Shown here one piece after another: positions 1 to 5,490 of a DNA stretch of 6,409 nt. Made by a program: the position numbers and the translations under genes. The notes below the pieces were generated by a model. It saw only the letters and a list, made by a program, of their open reading frames with translations, was not told the origin of the DNA and did no database searches. Within the stretch, counting starts at the first letter, position 1; each line of letters opens with the position of its first letter. The stretch comes from an uncultured Campylobacter sp. (lineage in GTDB: Bacteria > Campylobacterota > Campylobacteria > Campylobacterales > Campylobacteraceae): NCBI RefSeq assembly GCF_938040115.1, contig NZ_CALHXD010000308.1, forward strand, positions 1 through 6,409. Reading direction: 5' to 3'.

Positions 1-61
1 TAAAGAGCCTTTGGGGTTATCATTTTTTGCCTTTTTTAATTTTTAAGCGCCGAATTTACGG

Positions 62-202
62 CAAATTTGAGCTCAAATTTAGCACCCGAATGCAAAAAAT
101 AATATAAATTTGAGCTGGTTTGGTAGTGAAATTTGTAAATTTGAGATTAAAATTTGACGGCAGATGTCGCCAAATTTAGAGCCTTTGAAATCAGTCAAAT
201 TT
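62..202. repeat. Dense cluster of the AAATTTG/CAAATTT word in a gene-free stretch
   Basis: Bases 1-247 contain no coding region I can support. Within them the 7-base word AAATTTG or its complement CAAATTT occurs at about positions 62, 74, 106, 129, 136, 150, 171 and 195, with another copy at the edge of the next gene (248). Copies lie in both orientations and at irregular spacing, so this is neither a tandem array nor a CRISPR. The same word is scattered through the rest of the window, but nowhere else this densely. Bases 20-55 are T-rich (several runs of five or six T on the plus strand) and could be the tail of a transcript from the left, but the matching upstream hairpin is not in the window. 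Confidence 0.6.
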
Positions 203-208
203 GCCGCC

Positions 209-233
209 AAAGCTAGCGCAAAGGCCTAGCTTT
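209..233 (-). terminator. Hairpin, possible terminator after the SUKH gene
   Basis: AAAGCTAG at 209-216 is the exact reverse complement of CTAGCTTT at 226-233, giving a perfect 8-base-pair stem with a 9-base loop. On the minus strand it begins 14 bases after the stop codon of the SUKH gene, where a terminator would be expected. The 3' arm ends in TTT but is followed by GGCGG and not by a U tract, so it is a weak intrinsic terminator at best. It could instead be a processing or stability hairpin at the 3' end of the transcript. Confidence 0.45.
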
Positions 234-247
234 CCAGCATCAATTTA

Positions 248-835
248 TCAAATTTCAGCCATTTCTCGCCAAAACTCAAGCGCCTTATCATCGCCGGCTT
301 GGACGAATTTAGCGATTTTTTCCGCGCATGGCACGGTCTTTTTGCTTAGTCGCGCGATACCGATACTAGCAAGCGCTCTAAAAAATCTCTCAAAATCGCT
401 CGCAACGCGCCTACCGCAAAGCTCTTCGTCCCCGAGTAGCCACGCATAAATCGCGCCGTCCGCGCAATCAATCACAAATATCCACGGATCGCCCACGGCA
501 AAAACTATCAAATTTGCAGGACGCGTATCGCCGTGCCACCATTTGCCGCCGTATTCGTCGGTGCTGTTTAGGCGCACTAGCTCGCTAGCGTAGTCGCCGC
601 TGATGCCAAATCGTACGTTGCAAACTTCAAATTCGCCAAAGTCAAATTCGCAAACTAGCCGCGAAAGCTCAAGCGGAAATTTGACGCCTAGAGCTTCTTG
701 CGCATTTTCTAGCGCCCGCGTGGACGCGTCGGCATCGCTTTGTGCTAGCAGCCTCATGCCCGTTATGCCCTCTTGTTCCAGAGGTAGGCATATCTCGTCT
801 AGCTCGCGAGCGATCTCGTCTAGCTTTAAAAACAT
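248..835 (-). CDS. SMI1/KNR4 (SUKH) family protein
   Basis: This 195-residue cytoplasmic protein has no signal peptide and no membrane segment. From about residue 42 to 156 it reads like a SUKH domain: a helix with LGVKFPLELSRLVCEFDFGEF (about 49-69, the usual LP-x-x-hydrophobic start), a central strand region ending in GDPWIFVIDCADGAIYAW (115-132), then a closing helix DFERFFRALA. The last 35 residues are a charged helical tail. SUKH proteins are often immunity proteins for polymorphic or contact-dependent toxins; others have no known role, and no partner is proven here. The ATG at 833-835 has GGAG at 842-845 with a 6-base spacer, which supports this start. It lies 19 bases downstream of the MORN-like gene and is probably cotranscribed with it. 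The family call is by pattern recognition and fairly secure; the function is not. Confidence 0.72.
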   Translation of the reverse strand: MFLKLDEIARELDEICLPLEQEGITGMRLLAQSDADASTRALENAQEALGVKFPLELSRLVCEFDFGEFEVCNVRFGISGDYASELVRLNSTDEYGGKWWHGDTRPANLIVFAVGDPWIFVIDCADGAIYAWLLGDEELCGRRVASDFERFFRALASIGIARLSKKTVPCAEKIAKFVQAGDDKALEFWREMAEI

Positions 836-854
836 ATTTTTCTCCGCTTTTAGT

Positions 855-1724
855 TTATCTGAGATTTTTTGTTTCGGTTTTTATGATTTCGCCGTTTTCG
901 CCGTAAAATTTGGTAGTCGCCGCGCCCGCTTTTGCGTCGGTTACGACCTCTTTTACGAGCTTGCCTTTTTCGTTAAATTCTTTTTGTATTTTAACCGCTT
1001 CGCTAAGCGGCTTGCCGATCGTTTGGCACTGGTCTATCACGCTTTTTAGTTTGCCGCTCGGGTAGAAAAACTCAAAATACGCAGACTCGCCGCCTATCTG
1101 GTATGCGCGGCTGTGTATGAGCCCGTTCTCGTCGTATTTTTCAAAAGTCGTTTCCTTTTTACCCGTTCGGACGCTGGTAAATTCCTTATACGACGGTTTG
1201 CCGTCTCTGCGGTACTCCGCTATGTTATTTTCGGTAAAAAAGCCTAAATTTGCGTCGAAGCGTTTGGTTTTTCGGTATAGTTTTAGCGCCTCGCCCGCGT
1301 CAAAAAGTTCTAGTAGCTCCTTTTCTAGCCCGCCCCATAGGCATCTCTCGGCCGTGAACGCAGGCGCGTCTCGGTGCTCTTTTGAGTAGACTTCTAGCAG
1401 CACCCAGCGCTCGTTTTTGCGGACGACGAGTGAGATTTTTAGCTTTGTGGAGGGGTTGTCCGGGATCTTGCGCTTGTACTTCTCGTCCGCTTCGTCGATG
1501 ACGTAGCGATTTAACTGCGCGCCGCCCGCGTCTAGCTCGATGAGGTAGAGTCTGTTGCGTATTTTGCCGCTTGCGTCCTTTTCGCCGTTGCGCAGGTCGT
1601 ACTTAAAAAATATCTCATAAGTTGCGATTAGCTCGTTGTTTTGTTGCTCGGGCGCGTATTTGCCGCCTGCTTGCAGCGAGGTTGCGCAGGTCAAAACGAT
1701 AAAAAGCTTTAATAAATTTTTCAT
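855..1724 (-). CDS. Secreted protein with MORN-like (YwqK-type) repeats
   Basis: This 289-residue protein has a clear N-terminal signal peptide: MKNLLK, a hydrophobic core, then SLQA-GG with likely cleavage after residue 19. A cysteine at 13 is not in a convincing lipobox, so I favour a periplasmic or exported protein over a lipoprotein. Residues 20-165 are not recognised. From about 171 onward there are five short units of the type aromatic-x-x-N/D/S/K-G-x-hydrophobic: YRRDGKPSYKEF (171), YDENGLIHSR (197), YPSGKLKSVI (221), FNEKGKLVKE (250) and FYGENGEIIKT (273). This is the MORN-variant pattern of YwqK-type proteins, which annotation pipelines often label antitoxin on thin evidence. The ATG at 1722-1724 is preceded by GGGAG at 1729-1733. 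The SUKH gene follows 19 bases downstream. I see no convincing promoter in the spacer to its right. Function unknown. Confidence 0.72.
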   Translation of the reverse strand: MKNLLKLFIVLTCATSLQAGGKYAPEQQNNELIATYEIFFKYDLRNGEKDASGKIRNRLYLIELDAGGAQLNRYVIDEADEKYKRKIPDNPSTKLKISLVVRKNERWVLLEVYSKEHRDAPAFTAERCLWGGLEKELLELFDAGEALKLYRKTKRFDANLGFFTENNIAEYRRDGKPSYKEFTSVRTGKKETTFEKYDENGLIHSRAYQIGGESAYFEFFYPSGKLKSVIDQCQTIGKPLSEAVKIQKEFNEKGKLVKEVVTDAKAGAATTKFYGENGEIIKTETKNLR

Positions 1725-1947
1725 CTATCTCCCTAAATTTGACGAATTTCGCGCTCGTGCTAGGGCGGCGGTTTTTTACTGCGACTTGGCGCAAATTTAA
1801 AGGAAAGCGTCGCGCTTGAAATTTTGCAAACCGGCGCCCGCTCGTCAAATTTGCCGTGCTTGTCGGTTCGGTCAAATTTGACTTATCGCTTTCGGGCGTT
1901 TTTGTAGCGATTTTACCTTGTCGGCGCCGCCTGAGCGCTCTAGCCTT
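1725..1947. other. Spacer between pldA and the MORN-like gene
   Basis: This 223-base gap separates two minus-strand genes. It holds four copies of the AAATTTG/CAAATTT word (about 1735, 1793, 1847 and 1872), one of them the perfect 12-base palindrome GTCAAATTTGAC at 1871-1882. Short self-complementary words (GAGCGCTC, GGCGCC) lie just after the pldA stop codon, but no stem followed by a T run is seen, so pldA transcription may read through. An open frame across 1615-1875 on the minus strand is lysine/arginine-rich, overlaps the MORN-like gene out of frame and has no ribosome binding site, so I do not call it. Confidence 0.5.
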
Positions 1948-3042
1948 TTATTTCAAAATCGCAAAGCCGATACCGACTTTATCGGTGTGGCGGTTGTAGT
2001 CGATGAGGCTCTCGCCGTATCCCGTGAAGTACTTCACGTAGCCGTAAACGCCGCTTTTTCCAAACGGAAATAGCCAGCCAAGCTCGCCCGCGCCGCGGTT
2101 TGTTTTATCAAAATGCAGGTTGTTGCGCACCATCGCCGTAAAGATGTGTCCGCGGAAAGGTAGGGCGAAATTTATATCCATATTGCCGATGTATTTTTCG
2201 ATGTCGGGATTGTCGTCGCTACCCTTGCTCTCTGGTATGCGCGCCCACGCTCGCGGGATCACGACTAGGCTACCGGCGTAAAGTTTGGCCTCGAGATAGA
2301 CGCGGTTCCATGAGCGCGACTTCTCGCCGCCCTGGCCGTTACTCTCGTGCAAAAGCCCCGCGCGTAGGTAGTCAAGGCTCGGCAGCGCCTCAAATCTCAT
2401 CGGGACGGTCACGAAAATCTCAGGTCGATAGTTGGTCTCGCGAAACGGCGTAGAGGATTTAGCCGTCTGCCACCACGAGCTTTGCGAGTAGCCCGCCGAG
2501 ATCGTTTCGTTCATGTCAAATACGTCGTAAAAAAGCGGCTTTTGCAAGCTGATTTGAAAAGCAGTCTCAAATCTACGCCTACCTTCAACGTCGTTAAACG
2601 CGTAAGTTGCGGGCAGCAGGTAGTTTAGGTGGTGCATTTTTAGGCCCAAAATTTCATCCACGTCGTATGCTTCGCCGCTTTCAAATTTAGCTTTCGGGCG
2701 CTCTTTGGAGGCGATCTTTTGCTCCTCTACGGGCGCGTCCGCTACGCTATCTGAGGGCGCGATCACGGAGCGCTCCATCGCAGCCGTTTCGCCGTCCTCA
2801 TCCGTAAATATCGCCTTTTTAGCCGCTAGTTTATAAAGCTGAAGGGCTCTTGTTTTGTCGCCTTCATGCTCAAGCTTTGCGGCGGCTTCATAGAGGCGCT
2901 TGGCTTCGTCTTTAGCGGTCGGTTCGGTCAAATTTTCAGCCACATTCTCGGACTGGGCGGGTAAATTTTGCTCCGCCGTTTCCGCCTGGGCGGCTATGGC
3001 TAAATTTAACAAAATCGCCGATAAAACGATAATTTTTTTCAT
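1948..3042 (-). CDS. pldA: Outer membrane phospholipase A (OmpLA)
   Basis: This enzyme hydrolyses acyl ester bonds of phospholipids in the outer membrane and is activated by calcium-dependent dimerisation in known members. The 364 residues begin with a signal peptide (MKKIIVLSAILLNLAIAAQA, cut about residue 20). The active-site segment is very clear: H232, S234 and N246 sit in HESNGQGGEKSRSWNRVY with the same spacing as His142, Ser144 and Asn156 of the E. coli enzyme. Arg147 of E. coli is Gln237 here, and Ser152 corresponds to Ser242. The C-terminal barrel motif GYGESLIDYN (341-350) is also typical. Residues 21-130 are an acidic, alanine-rich extension containing a TPR-like helix pair (about 50-77), which E. 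coli lacks. The ATG at 3040-3042 overlaps the mobA stop as ATGA, with AAGGA just upstream, so translation is probably coupled. From memory, C. jejuni also has mobA next to pldA. Confidence 0.95.
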   Translation of the reverse strand: MKKIIVLSAILLNLAIAAQAETAEQNLPAQSENVAENLTEPTAKDEAKRLYEAAAKLEHEGDKTRALQLYKLAAKKAIFTDEDGETAAMERSVIAPSDSVADAPVEEQKIASKERPKAKFESGEAYDVDEILGLKMHHLNYLLPATYAFNDVEGRRRFETAFQISLQKPLFYDVFDMNETISAGYSQSSWWQTAKSSTPFRETNYRPEIFVTVPMRFEALPSLDYLRAGLLHESNGQGGEKSRSWNRVYLEAKLYAGSLVVIPRAWARIPESKGSDDNPDIEKYIGNMDINFALPFRGHIFTAMVRNNLHFDKTNRGAGELGWLFPFGKSGVYGYVKYFTGYGESLIDYNRHTDKVGIGFAILK

Positions 3043-3704
3043 ATTTTTCCTTCTTTTAAGGCTTGTTCGTAATCTGCCTGATAGTTGATGTTAAAAAACT
3101 CGTCCGCGTTTGCGAATTTTACGATCTTGCAGCGGCAGCGGTCGCGCAAAAGCCCGATCTTGTGCTCGCCCGCGGCAAAAAGCTCGCCCGCGGCGTTCGC
3201 TAAATTCCCGCTAAAAAATCCGCAAAGCGAGTGCGTATGCGACTCGTCTGCGGCGATGACCATGTCGTATTCTCCGGCAAATTTGTATAGTTCGCGCACG
3301 CAGCTTTCGCTAACAAAGGGCATATCGGCCGGGACTATAAATACGCTTTCGTTTGGAAAATTTCTAAGGATACTGTAAAGCGCTAGCATCGGAGAAAAGG
3401 CGTCCGGGCTCAAATTTGACGTATCTTGCGAGCAAATTTGAGCGGAGTTTGCCTCTGTACCATCTTTGTCGCTCGCCTCAGTCAAATTTGACCGCGAGAT
3501 TTCCCCTGCGTCGGCGTCTTTGATGAGCGGTAGGGGCGGGTCGAATTTGTCAAATTTAGAGCTAACGAATACGCGATCGAAAATCCGCCCGAATTTATGC
3601 GCTCCGTAGTGCGTGAGCGTCGCAAATCCGCCAAAAGGCAGCAGCGTTTTATCGCGGCCCATTCGCGAGCTTTTGCCGCCGGCAAGGATGACGCATGTTT
3701 TCAT
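3039..3704 (-). CDS. mobA: Molybdenum cofactor guanylyltransferase
   Basis: MobA transfers GMP from GTP to molybdopterin, giving the guanine-dinucleotide cofactor used by periplasmic nitrate reductase, formate dehydrogenase and related enzymes. It acts in the cytoplasm. The 221 residues show the nucleotide-binding signature LAGGKSSRMGRDK at 7-19, the sugar-nucleotidyltransferase-like PADMPF at 125-130 holding the metal-binding aspartate, SLCGFF at 159-164, and the C-terminal FNINYQADYEQA. Residues about 67-103 are a polar, low-complexity stretch between IKDAD and FSPMLALYSIL that looks inserted relative to shorter family members; three AAATTTG words encode part of it. The ATG at 3702-3704 has AAGG at 3711-3714 with a 6-base spacer. 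It is the first gene of a two-gene unit with pldA, whose start overlaps its stop by four bases. Confidence 0.93.
   Translation of the reverse strand: MKTCVILAGGKSSRMGRDKTLLPFGGFATLTHYGAHKFGRIFDRVFVSSKFDKFDPPLPLIKDADAGEISRSNLTEASDKDGTEANSAQICSQDTSNLSPDAFSPMLALYSILRNFPNESVFIVPADMPFVSESCVRELYKFAGEYDMVIAADESHTHSLCGFFSGNLANAAGELFAAGEHKIGLLRDRCRCKIVKFANADEFFNINYQADYEQALKEGKI
3396..3506 (-). repeat. Insert-like stretch of mobA with three AAATTTG words
   Basis: This part of mobA (residues about 67-103) contains copies of CAAATTTGA at 3411-3419, 3433-3441 and 3482-3491, the last inside the palindrome GTCAAATTTGAC (3481-3492). On the coding strand two copies are read as Ser-Asn-Leu and the middle one, in another frame, as Gln-Ile, so the DNA word is kept and not the peptide. 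A further copy lies at 3551. The encoded protein is rich in S, T, D, E and N and has no motif. Confidence 0.6.
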
Positions 3705-3729
3705 TTTTTTCCTTAAATTTAAGTGCGGT

Positions 3730-3738
3730 ATAATAGCA
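3730..3738 (-). promoter_or_regulatory. Candidate extended -10 promoter for mobA-pldA
   Basis: On the minus strand the sequence reads TGCTATTAT, an extended -10 element (TG-N-TATTAT, five of six matches to TATAAT). Transcription would start near 3722, leaving an 18-base leader with the AAGG ribosome binding site before the mobA ATG. The candidate surE promoter has the same TGCTAnnAT form. The plus strand also reads a perfect TATAAT at 3729-3734, but no plus-strand gene lies downstream, so the minus reading is preferred. No -35 box is evident, which is usual for Campylobacter housekeeping promoters. Confidence 0.45.
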
Positions 3739-3752
3739 TAAATTTGTTTTAA

Positions 3753-3770
3753 GCGAGCGGTTAAACTCGC
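3753..3770 (-). terminator. Weak hairpin after tcdA
   Basis: GCGAG at 3753-3757 pairs with CTCGC at 3766-3770 around an 8-base loop, 15 bases beyond the tcdA stop on the minus strand. The stem is only five base pairs and is followed by TTAAAAC, not a U run. It may help separate tcdA from mobA, but the evidence is slight. Confidence 0.25.
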
Positions 3771-3785
3771 CCAGACTAATTAAAA

Positions 3786-4451
3786 TTATTTATCGCCGAT
3801 GATTTTTCTAACCGCTAAAGCCGCTAAATTTAGCCCAAAACACGCCGTCACGCCCATAAAGCTGCCCAGTTTCACGCATTTTGGTAGCTCGGTCGAAAAC
3901 ACGACGTCAAATTTGCCTTTAAACCCCGCTTTTTTAAGCTCGGCTCGTATTTTCTTGGCAAACGGGTCGTTGCAGGTCTGCCAGATGGATGCGACTTTGA
4001 TCTGCGTCGGATCTAGGCGCTTTGCGCCGCCCATCGAGCTAATTAACTTTTTGTGCGTTTTTAGCGCGAGAGCGACTTTGGCCGGTACGTCGTCGATAGC
4101 GTCGATAATAAGATCAAATGGCGAAAAATCAAAATCCTCGACAAACTGCGGCGTCATTAGCTCTTGCAGCGCCGTTACGCACTCGTATCTTGCGGTAAAT
4201 TCGCCGACTTTGACCGCGCCGACGGCTTCGCTGTAAATTTGGCGGTTTTGATTGGTTATATCAAAAACATCCTTATCTATGAGAGTTAGTTTGCCTACGC
4301 CGGTTCTAGCCAGCGCGTCCGCGCAGACGCCGCCTACGCCGCCTACGCCGCAGATTAGGACGTTTGCTTTTTGAAGCTTTTTAAAATCATCGCCAAACAG
4401 CCAGCGAGACCTCGTAAATCGGTCGTTTTGATCCAAAATTTCCTCGCTCAA
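3786..4451 (-). CDS. tcdA: tRNA threonylcarbamoyladenosine dehydratase (ThiF/E1-like)
   Basis: TcdA uses ATP to cyclise the threonylcarbamoyl group of t6A37 in tRNA, forming ct6A. The 221 residues are an E1-like fold: the ATP-binding GVGGVG at 35-40, LIDKDVFDITNQNRQ at 57-71 (the D-x-D-x-V-x-x-x-N-x-N-R-Q signature), DAIDDVPAK at 117-125, SSMGGAKRLDPT at 138-149, and GSFMGVTACFGLNLAALAV near the end. The paired CxxC zinc motifs of MoeB and ThiF are absent, which favours TcdA. It is shorter than the roughly 270-residue E. coli protein. The start is TTG at 4449-4451, with AGGA at 4458-4461 six bases upstream; it shares bases with the surE TGA as TTGA, so it should be translationally coupled to surE. 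A ThiF-like sulfur-carrier adenylyltransferase is the main alternative. Confidence 0.82.
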   Translation of the reverse strand: MSEEILDQNDRFTRSRWLFGDDFKKLQKANVLICGVGGVGGVCADALARTGVGKLTLIDKDVFDITNQNRQIYSEAVGAVKVGEFTARYECVTALQELMTPQFVEDFDFSPFDLIIDAIDDVPAKVALALKTHKKLISSMGGAKRLDPTQIKVASIWQTCNDPFAKKIRAELKKAGFKGKFDVVFSTELPKCVKLGSFMGVTACFGLNLAALAVRKIIGDK

Positions 4452-5230
4452 ATTTGATCCTTTAGCGCGGTTTTTAGGCTCTGCAAGCTCGCGTGCGCGG
4501 TCATATCGAGCATGATTGGAGTGAGCGAGGCGAAACTCTCGCTAAGTACGCTGATATCGGACTCGCCGTTTTGCTCGTAGTCTAGACTCGAGGCTTGTCC
4601 GAGCCAATAATACTCGACGCCTCGCGGGTTGCGGTGGAGCATCGCGTGCGTGGCGTAGCTGCGTCTGCCTGCGGGAACTATGCGGTAGCCTTTAAATTCT
4701 CGGGCGGAGACGGCGGGGATATTTACGTTTAAAAACTGGCGTGGCGGTAGGGATATTTCGCCGTTTAACACGCGCGGAACGATAAATTCGACGGCTTGCT
4801 GCGCAAGCGAAAAGCCTAGTTTTTCGATACTGTCGTTTTTATAAAACTGCGAAAACGCGATGCTGGGCACCCCCTGCAAAACGCCCTCCATAGCCGCTCC
4901 GCACGTACCGGAGTAGGTGATGTCCTCGCCGACGTTAGCGCCGTGGTTTATGCCGCTGATTACGAGGTCTGGTAGTCTTTTGTAAAGCGCGTGAAGCGCG
5001 AGATATACGCAGTCTGCAGGCGTGGCGTCGTCGAGCTTGTAAAAATCGTCGTCAAGCTTGATAAATCGAAGGGGTCTAGTAAGCGTCAGCGAATGCGCAC
5101 AGGCTGATTTTTCGGTACTCGGCGCTACGATCGTAACGCGGGTATCAGGTAGCTCCCTCAGTGCGCTAGCTAAAGCGTGCAGGCCGCTAGCCTCGAATCC
5201 GTCGTCGTTTGTAATTAAAATTTCTTTCAA
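4448..5230 (-). CDS. surE: 5'/3'-nucleotidase SurE
   Basis: SurE is a divalent-metal-dependent phosphatase acting on nucleoside monophosphates, cytoplasmic and linked to stationary-phase survival in other bacteria. The 260-residue protein shows the family motifs in order: ILITNDDG at 4-11 with metal ligands D9 and D10, APSTEKSACAHSLTLTRPL at 36-54 with S42 as the likely third ligand, DATPADCVYLAL at 68-79, PDLVISGINHGANVGEDITYSGTCGAAMEG at 87-116 with N95 as the fourth ligand, and LNVNIP at 167-172. The length is normal. The start must be TTG at 5228-5230: AGGA lies at 5237-5240 with a 6-base spacer, an in-frame TAA sits five codons upstream, and no ATG or GTG comes between. It is the first gene of a pair with tcdA. 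Confidence 0.96.
   Translation of the reverse strand: MKEILITNDDGFEASGLHALASALRELPDTRVTIVAPSTEKSACAHSLTLTRPLRFIKLDDDFYKLDDATPADCVYLALHALYKRLPDLVISGINHGANVGEDITYSGTCGAAMEGVLQGVPSIAFSQFYKNDSIEKLGFSLAQQAVEFIVPRVLNGEISLPPRQFLNVNIPAVSAREFKGYRIVPAGRRSYATHAMLHRNPRGVEYYWLGQASSLDYEQNGESDISVLSESFASLTPIMLDMTAHASLQSLKTALKDQI
4449..4461 (-). promoter_or_regulatory. Shine-Dalgarno and TTG start of tcdA, overlapping the surE stop
   Basis: Read on the minus strand, AGGA (4461-4458), six bases, then TTG (4451-4449), whose last two bases belong to the surE stop TGA (4450-4448). The TTG lies in an AAATTTGA word. The overlap is the TTG counterpart of the common ATGA coupling and fixes the tcdA start without an ATG. 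Confidence 0.7.
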
Positions 5231-5241
5231 ATTTATTCCTT
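5228..5241 (-). promoter_or_regulatory. Shine-Dalgarno and forced TTG start of surE
   Basis: On the minus strand AAGGA (5241-5237) is followed by six bases and TTG (5230-5228). An in-frame TAA just upstream excludes a longer protein, and the ITNDDG motif begins only five residues in, so no later start is credible. As with tcdA, the TTG is part of an AAATTTGA word. Confidence 0.75.
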
Positions 5242-5299
5242 TTTATCACGATTAACGCAAATTTGACGAGCCCATAGCTTTCAAATTTTTAAAGAAATG

Positions 5300-5308
5300 A
5301 TTTTAGCA
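5300..5308 (-). promoter_or_regulatory. Candidate extended -10 promoter for surE-tcdA
   Basis: The minus strand reads TGCTAAAAT, an extended -10 (TG-N-TAAAAT, five of six matches). Transcription would begin about 60 bases before the surE TTG. It has the same form as the candidate mobA promoter. No -35 element is seen. Other -10-like words occur further upstream on the minus strand (5409-5419), so more than one start point is possible. Confidence 0.4.
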
Positions 5309-5432
5309 CAGCTTTTATTATTTAAATTTAAAGTTTTGGCCTATGTTGGATATTGTTTACTTTGTATTTTAGTTTTTAAATTTTATTCAAATTTAAGATA
5401 GTAAATATATTATATTATATAATACCGAAATA

Positions 5433-5446
5433 GATTGAAATCAATC
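5433..5446. promoter_or_regulatory. Perfect inverted repeat, candidate operator 1 upstream of nrfHA
   Basis: GATTGA-AA-TCAATC is a perfect 14-base inverted repeat (6-2-6). It contains TTGA and TCAA halves like those of CRP/FNR-family sites, but with shorter half-site spacing than the FNR consensus TTGAT-N4-ATCAA. Its centre is 20 bases, about two helical turns, from that of the neighbouring repeat. The regulator is not known from sequence alone. Confidence 0.4.
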
Positions 5447-5452
5447 ATAATA

Positions 5453-5466
5453 AGTTGATAACAACT
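5453..5466. promoter_or_regulatory. Perfect inverted repeat, candidate operator 2 upstream of nrfHA
   Basis: AGTTG-ATAA-CAACT is a perfect inverted repeat in the 5-4-5 layout used by CRP/FNR-family regulators, including C. jejuni NssR (TTAAC-N4-GTTAA), although the half-site bases differ from those consensuses. If transcription starts close to 5500, the centre lies near -41, a usual activator position, and the other repeat near -61. If the more upstream -10 is used, this site would overlap the promoter and suit a repressor. Confidence 0.45.
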
Positions 5467-5468
5467 AC

Positions 5469-5490
5469 TGTTATATTTACATAGTATAAA
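5469..5490 (+). promoter_or_regulatory. Candidate -10 elements for nrfHA
   Basis: Two -10-like words lie just downstream of the twin inverted repeats: an extended form TG-T-TATATT at 5469-5477, and TATAAA at 5485-5490. The second would place the start near 5497 and the repeats at roughly -38 and -58. Either gives a leader of 125-140 bases. A third possibility, TATAAA at 5569-5574, would give a short leader and bypass the repeats. The sequence alone does not decide between them. Confidence 0.35.

Noticed and set aside
4..187. AGAGCCTTTG present twice (4-13 and 178-187) as a direct repeat or attachment site
   Set aside because: Only 10 bases, no integrase or mobile gene nearby, and the flanks do not match.
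62..202. The clustered AAATTTG words as a CRISPR array or iterons of a replication origin
   Set aside because: The word is only 7-10 bases, spacing is irregular, orientation is mixed, and the same word is scattered through the rest of the window.
603..1049. 148-residue plus-strand frame crossing the SUKH and MORN-like genes
   Set aside because: Serine-rich antisense translation spanning two supported genes and the gap between them; no motif and no ribosome binding site.
1615..1875. 86-residue minus-strand reading frame overlapping the start of the MORN-like gene
   Set aside because: Arg/Lys-rich, no ribosome binding site, out of frame with a gene that has a good signal peptide and Shine-Dalgarno; best read as a chance frame.
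3729..3734. Perfect TATAAT on the plus strand as a promoter
   Set aside because: No plus-strand gene lies downstream; it would transcribe antisense to tcdA. The minus-strand reading as an extended -10 for mobA fits better, though an antisense RNA cannot be excluded.
3799..4236. 145-residue plus-strand frame antisense to tcdA
   Set aside because: Lies opposite a clearly recognisable E1-like protein and shows no domain of its own.
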